Below, piece after piece: positions 20,152-22,033 of a DNA stretch of 22,033 nt. The position numbers and the translations under genes are program-made. Source of the DNA: CAYHPY01 sp964358485 (lineage in GTDB: Bacteria; Elusimicrobiota; Elusimicrobia; UBA1565; UBA9628); the NCBI GenBank assembly GCA_964358485.1, contig CAYHPY010000059.1, positions 1 through 22,033 of the forward strand. The letters run 5' to 3'. The notes beneath the pieces are model-generated. The model saw only the letters and a program-made list of their open reading frames with translations, was not told the DNA's origin and searched no databases. Each line of letters begins with the position of its first letter. Within the stretch, counting starts at the first letter, position 1.

Positions 20152-21965
20152 CGAGAAACGGCGGCTGGGCGCGGTCGGCGGCATGGTCGGCGGCCGCGAC
20201 GCTCTTGGGGATTTTGGCCACGGCTTCCGGAATTCACCGCGCGGAGCAATTGGGGGTGGATCTGCTGCTCAGCGGCTCCATCCTGGGGGCCCTCGTGGGG
20301 CTGGCGGTCGGCGTCGCGGCGGGGTGGAACCTGGGTTCCCGCGGTCTGCTCTATCCCCTGTTGGTCGTTCCCGGTTTGTACGCCGCAAACCTGCTGGTCG
20401 GGGGAATGTTTTGGGACGCCGCATTCCACTTGATCGTTTTTACGATGCCGTTGTTCGCGGCCGCGGGAGTATTTTTGGGCGGCTGGTTGGCGGGCTCCAA
20501 GGGGGGAGTCCCGGGGATTTATCCCCAGACCCTGGGGGCGTTCGTCATGTCTTTTGTTTTCGTGAGCGTCTTGGCGCAGCATTTGTCCACATTCGTCCCG
20601 GCTTCCCACCGGGATGAAATCCCCCCTTGGTTTCGGCGGATGTATCTTCTGTGGTCGTTCGGGTTTCTCGGGGCGGTTTTGTGGTGGGTGCGGCCGATTC
20701 GCCGACACTTGGCGGAGGCGGGTTCCGAACTCCAGGCTTTGGCCCGGCGCCGGGGTGTAGGGATTTACGGCTTCGTCGCGGCCATGGCCGGAGTTTGGGC
20801 CGCCCCTTCGCTGTTGTACTGGGCCGTGGGAGGGGCCAGGGTCTGGGTGGCATTGCTCACGATCGCCGAGGCCTATTATCTGGCTTATCTGGGGATCATT
20901 TTTCTGGAGCCCTACCTATTTAGTTCGGTTCTTCCCGCGCTTTACGACGGGCCGGAACTCTGCCGCCGCAAGCGGGGAGGGACCATGAGCGTCCGCTGGA
21001 AGCTGTGGTTGATGGTGGCCTCCCTGGTGGTCGTGCCGATGTTCCTGGTGGTGGCGACCTTGTTCCAGCAGCATCGATCTTTGGCCGCCGTTTGGCCGGT
21101 CCCCGTCTCCTTCGTGATCGTCGCCTTGTGCTGCGTCATCGGCTACACCGAGGTGCTCTACCAAAGCATTACTCGCCCCTTGTCCGAGCTGGTCAAGAAG
21201 ATGGAGCGCGTGGCGGGGGGGGATTTCGCCGTGCGGACCACGGTGCTCTCGGGCGATGAGCTGGGGCTCATCAAGGCCCACTTCAACGAGATGGCCGCGG
21301 GCCTGGCCGAACGCGAGCGCATCCGCGACACCTTCGGCAAATACGTTTCCGTGGAAGTGGCCAAGCGGCTGGTCGAGGAGGGCGGCATCGAGCTGGGCGG
21401 AGAGGACATCGAAGCCACGATCCTGTTTTCGGACATCCGGGGGTTTACCTCCATGAGCGAATTGATGCCGGCCAAGACGCTGGTCAAGTTCCTCAATGAC
21501 TACTTCGCCCACATCACCGTTCCGCTCATGGACAACCACGGCATCATCAATAAGTTCATCGGCGACGCGGTCATGGGGGTCTTTGCCGCCCAATTCGGCT
21601 CCCCGAACCACGTCGACGACGCCATGCGCGCGGTCCTGGGCATGCGGGAGAAGCTGGCCGAGTTCAACGCCAAGCGGCCGGTTCCGGAGGAGGTTCGCTT
21701 CGGCATCGGCATCCACACGGGAACCCTGGTCGCGGGCAACGTGGGCACCGAGAGACGCCTGGAATACACCGTGATCGGAGACACCGTCAACATCGCCTCC
21801 CGCCTGGAAAGCGAGAATAAGTCCCAGAAGTCCACGGTCCTCATCAGCGGCGAAACTTACGACCGCATGACCCCCGCTTTGAGGGAGAAGTTCGCGTTTG
21901 AGAAGGTCTCGGACATCTCGATCCGGGGCAAGCGCAAGGCCCTGACCCTGTACAAAGCGGCCTGA
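20148..21965 (+). CDS. membrane-anchored class III adenylate/guanylate cyclase
   Basis: The protein is 605 residues from ATG 20148, whose ATGA overlaps the preceding stop. The frame is open upstream to 19356, but that part is only a shadow of the ceramidase-like gene. Residues about 8-260 contain six to seven membrane segments of unknown sensory type. Two more helices follow at about 288-308 and 318-338, then a HAMP domain (about 340-395, SITRPLSELVKKMERVAGG). The cyclase domain (about 420-600) has metal-binding D429 in FSDIRGF and D473 in IGDAVMG, base-selecting K469, and N548-x3-R552 in NIASRLE. The partner selectivity position in EYTVIGDTVN is Thr, as in many bacterial adenylate cyclases. 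It should make cAMP, or less likely cGMP, in response to an envelope signal. Confidence 0.92.
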   Translation: MTRNGGWARSAAWSAAATLLGILATASGIHRAEQLGVDLLLSGSILGALVGLAVGVAAGWNLGSRGLLYPLLVVPGLYAANLLVGGMFWDAAFHLIVFTMPLFAAAGVFLGGWLAGSKGGVPGIYPQTLGAFVMSFVFVSVLAQHLSTFVPASHRDEIPPWFRRMYLLWSFGFLGAVLWWVRPIRRHLAEAGSELQALARRRGVGIYGFVAAMAGVWAAPSLLYWAVGGARVWVALLTIAEAYYLAYLGIIFLEPYLFSSVLPALYDGPELCRRKRGGTMSVRWKLWLMVASLVVVPMFLVVATLFQQHRSLAAVWPVPVSFVIVALCCVIGYTEVLYQSITRPLSELVKKMERVAGGDFAVRTTVLSGDELGLIKAHFNEMAAGLAERERIRDTFGKYVSVEVAKRLVEEGGIELGGEDIEATILFSDIRGFTSMSELMPAKTLVKFLNDYFAHITVPLMDNHGIINKFIGDAVMGVFAAQFGSPNHVDDAMRAVLGMREKLAEFNAKRPVPEEVRFGIGIHTGTLVAGNVGTERRLEYTVIGDTVNIASRLESENKSQKSTVLISGETYDRMTPALREKFAFEKVSDISIRGKRKALTLYKAA

Positions 21966-21970
21966 TGTTG

Positions 21971-21976
21971 TAGAAT
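21971..21976 (+). promoter_or_regulatory. TAGAAT -10 box before the last gene
   Basis: TAGAAT ends 6 bases before ATG 21983 with only CGCCCC between. The spacing matches the boxes at 265-270 and, on the minus strand, 18789-18794. Confidence 0.45.
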
Positions 21977-21982
21977 CGCCCC

Positions 21983-22033
21983 ATGGTGCGTCCTGAACAA
22001 GCTGCATCGTACTTGCGGGTGGAAGTCCCGTCC
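21983..22033 (+). CDS. 5' end of a gene cut by the window edge
   Basis: Seventeen codons are visible (MVRPEQAASYLRVEVPS) and the frame is still open at the end of the window. The start is supported only by the TAGAAT box and by lying just after the cyclase stop. No family can be assigned from this fragment. Confidence 0.4.
   Translation, partial: MVRPEQAASYLRVEVPS

Noticed and set aside
20916..22007. Minus-strand frame of 363 codons opposite the cyclase
   Set aside because: Antisense to an unambiguous class III cyclase; composition is His/Asp/Gly-rich shadow sequence.

Overview
The window is GC-rich chromosomal DNA from a bacterium with an outer membrane. Evidence for the envelope type is an OmpA-family protein, a Tat-exported iron-sulfur protein and periplasmic multiheme cytochromes. 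The overall style (non-ATG starts, a periplasmic NrfD-type electron-transfer cluster, TANNNT boxes a few bases before start codons) fits an anaerobic or facultative environmental lineage. Elusimicrobiota-like phyla are one guess, but nothing here fixes the taxonomy.

Left edge (1-1665): a tRNA-Gly(TCC) on the minus strand, an exported thioredoxin-fold protein, and tRNA-Val(CAC).

Integrative island (about 1618-7803): the element sits in the 3' half of tRNA-Val, and the displaced tRNA 3' half lies at 7756-7803. It carries a DUF1016/YhcG-type PDDEXK nuclease with the same perfect palindrome at its start codon and inside its coding sequence. Next come a TOTE-type archaeo-eukaryotic primase fused to an SF2 helicase, and a tyrosine integrase. 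After these lies a scar: a sigma-factor-like fragment, the 5' end of a transposase, and an in-frame C-terminal remnant of a C5-cytosine methyltransferase. Tandem 11-bp repeats near each end look like integrase arm sites. The nuclease and primase-helicase are probably the cargo, a defence or conflict module.

Flank (7843-12841): a MscS-type channel with a cyclic-nucleotide-binding domain and an exported Cys-based phosphatase (both minus); a palindrome-rich intergenic stretch; an isoprenylcysteine-methyltransferase-like membrane protein and a DUF1304 protein (plus); a zinc-ribbon membrane protein and an exported DUF1566-like protein (minus).

Respiratory operon (12940-16546, minus): pentaheme cytochrome, tetraheme cytochrome, Tat-exported protein with four 4Fe-4S clusters, and NrfD-type quinone-interacting membrane subunit, in tightly coupled order. 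No catalytic (molybdopterin or NrfA-type) subunit is adjacent, so it is probably a quinone/periplasm electron-transfer module.

Right part (16694-22033): an OmpA-family porin with thrombospondin type 3 repeats; a convergent endonuclease/exonuclease/phosphatase-family enzyme; then a divergent, ATGA-coupled operon of a DUF3592 protein, a CREST/ceramidase-like membrane hydrolase and a membrane-anchored class III adenylate/guanylate cyclase. The 5' end of another gene is cut by the window edge. The cyclase and the cyclic-nucleotide-gated MscS channel could be functionally linked, but that is inference.
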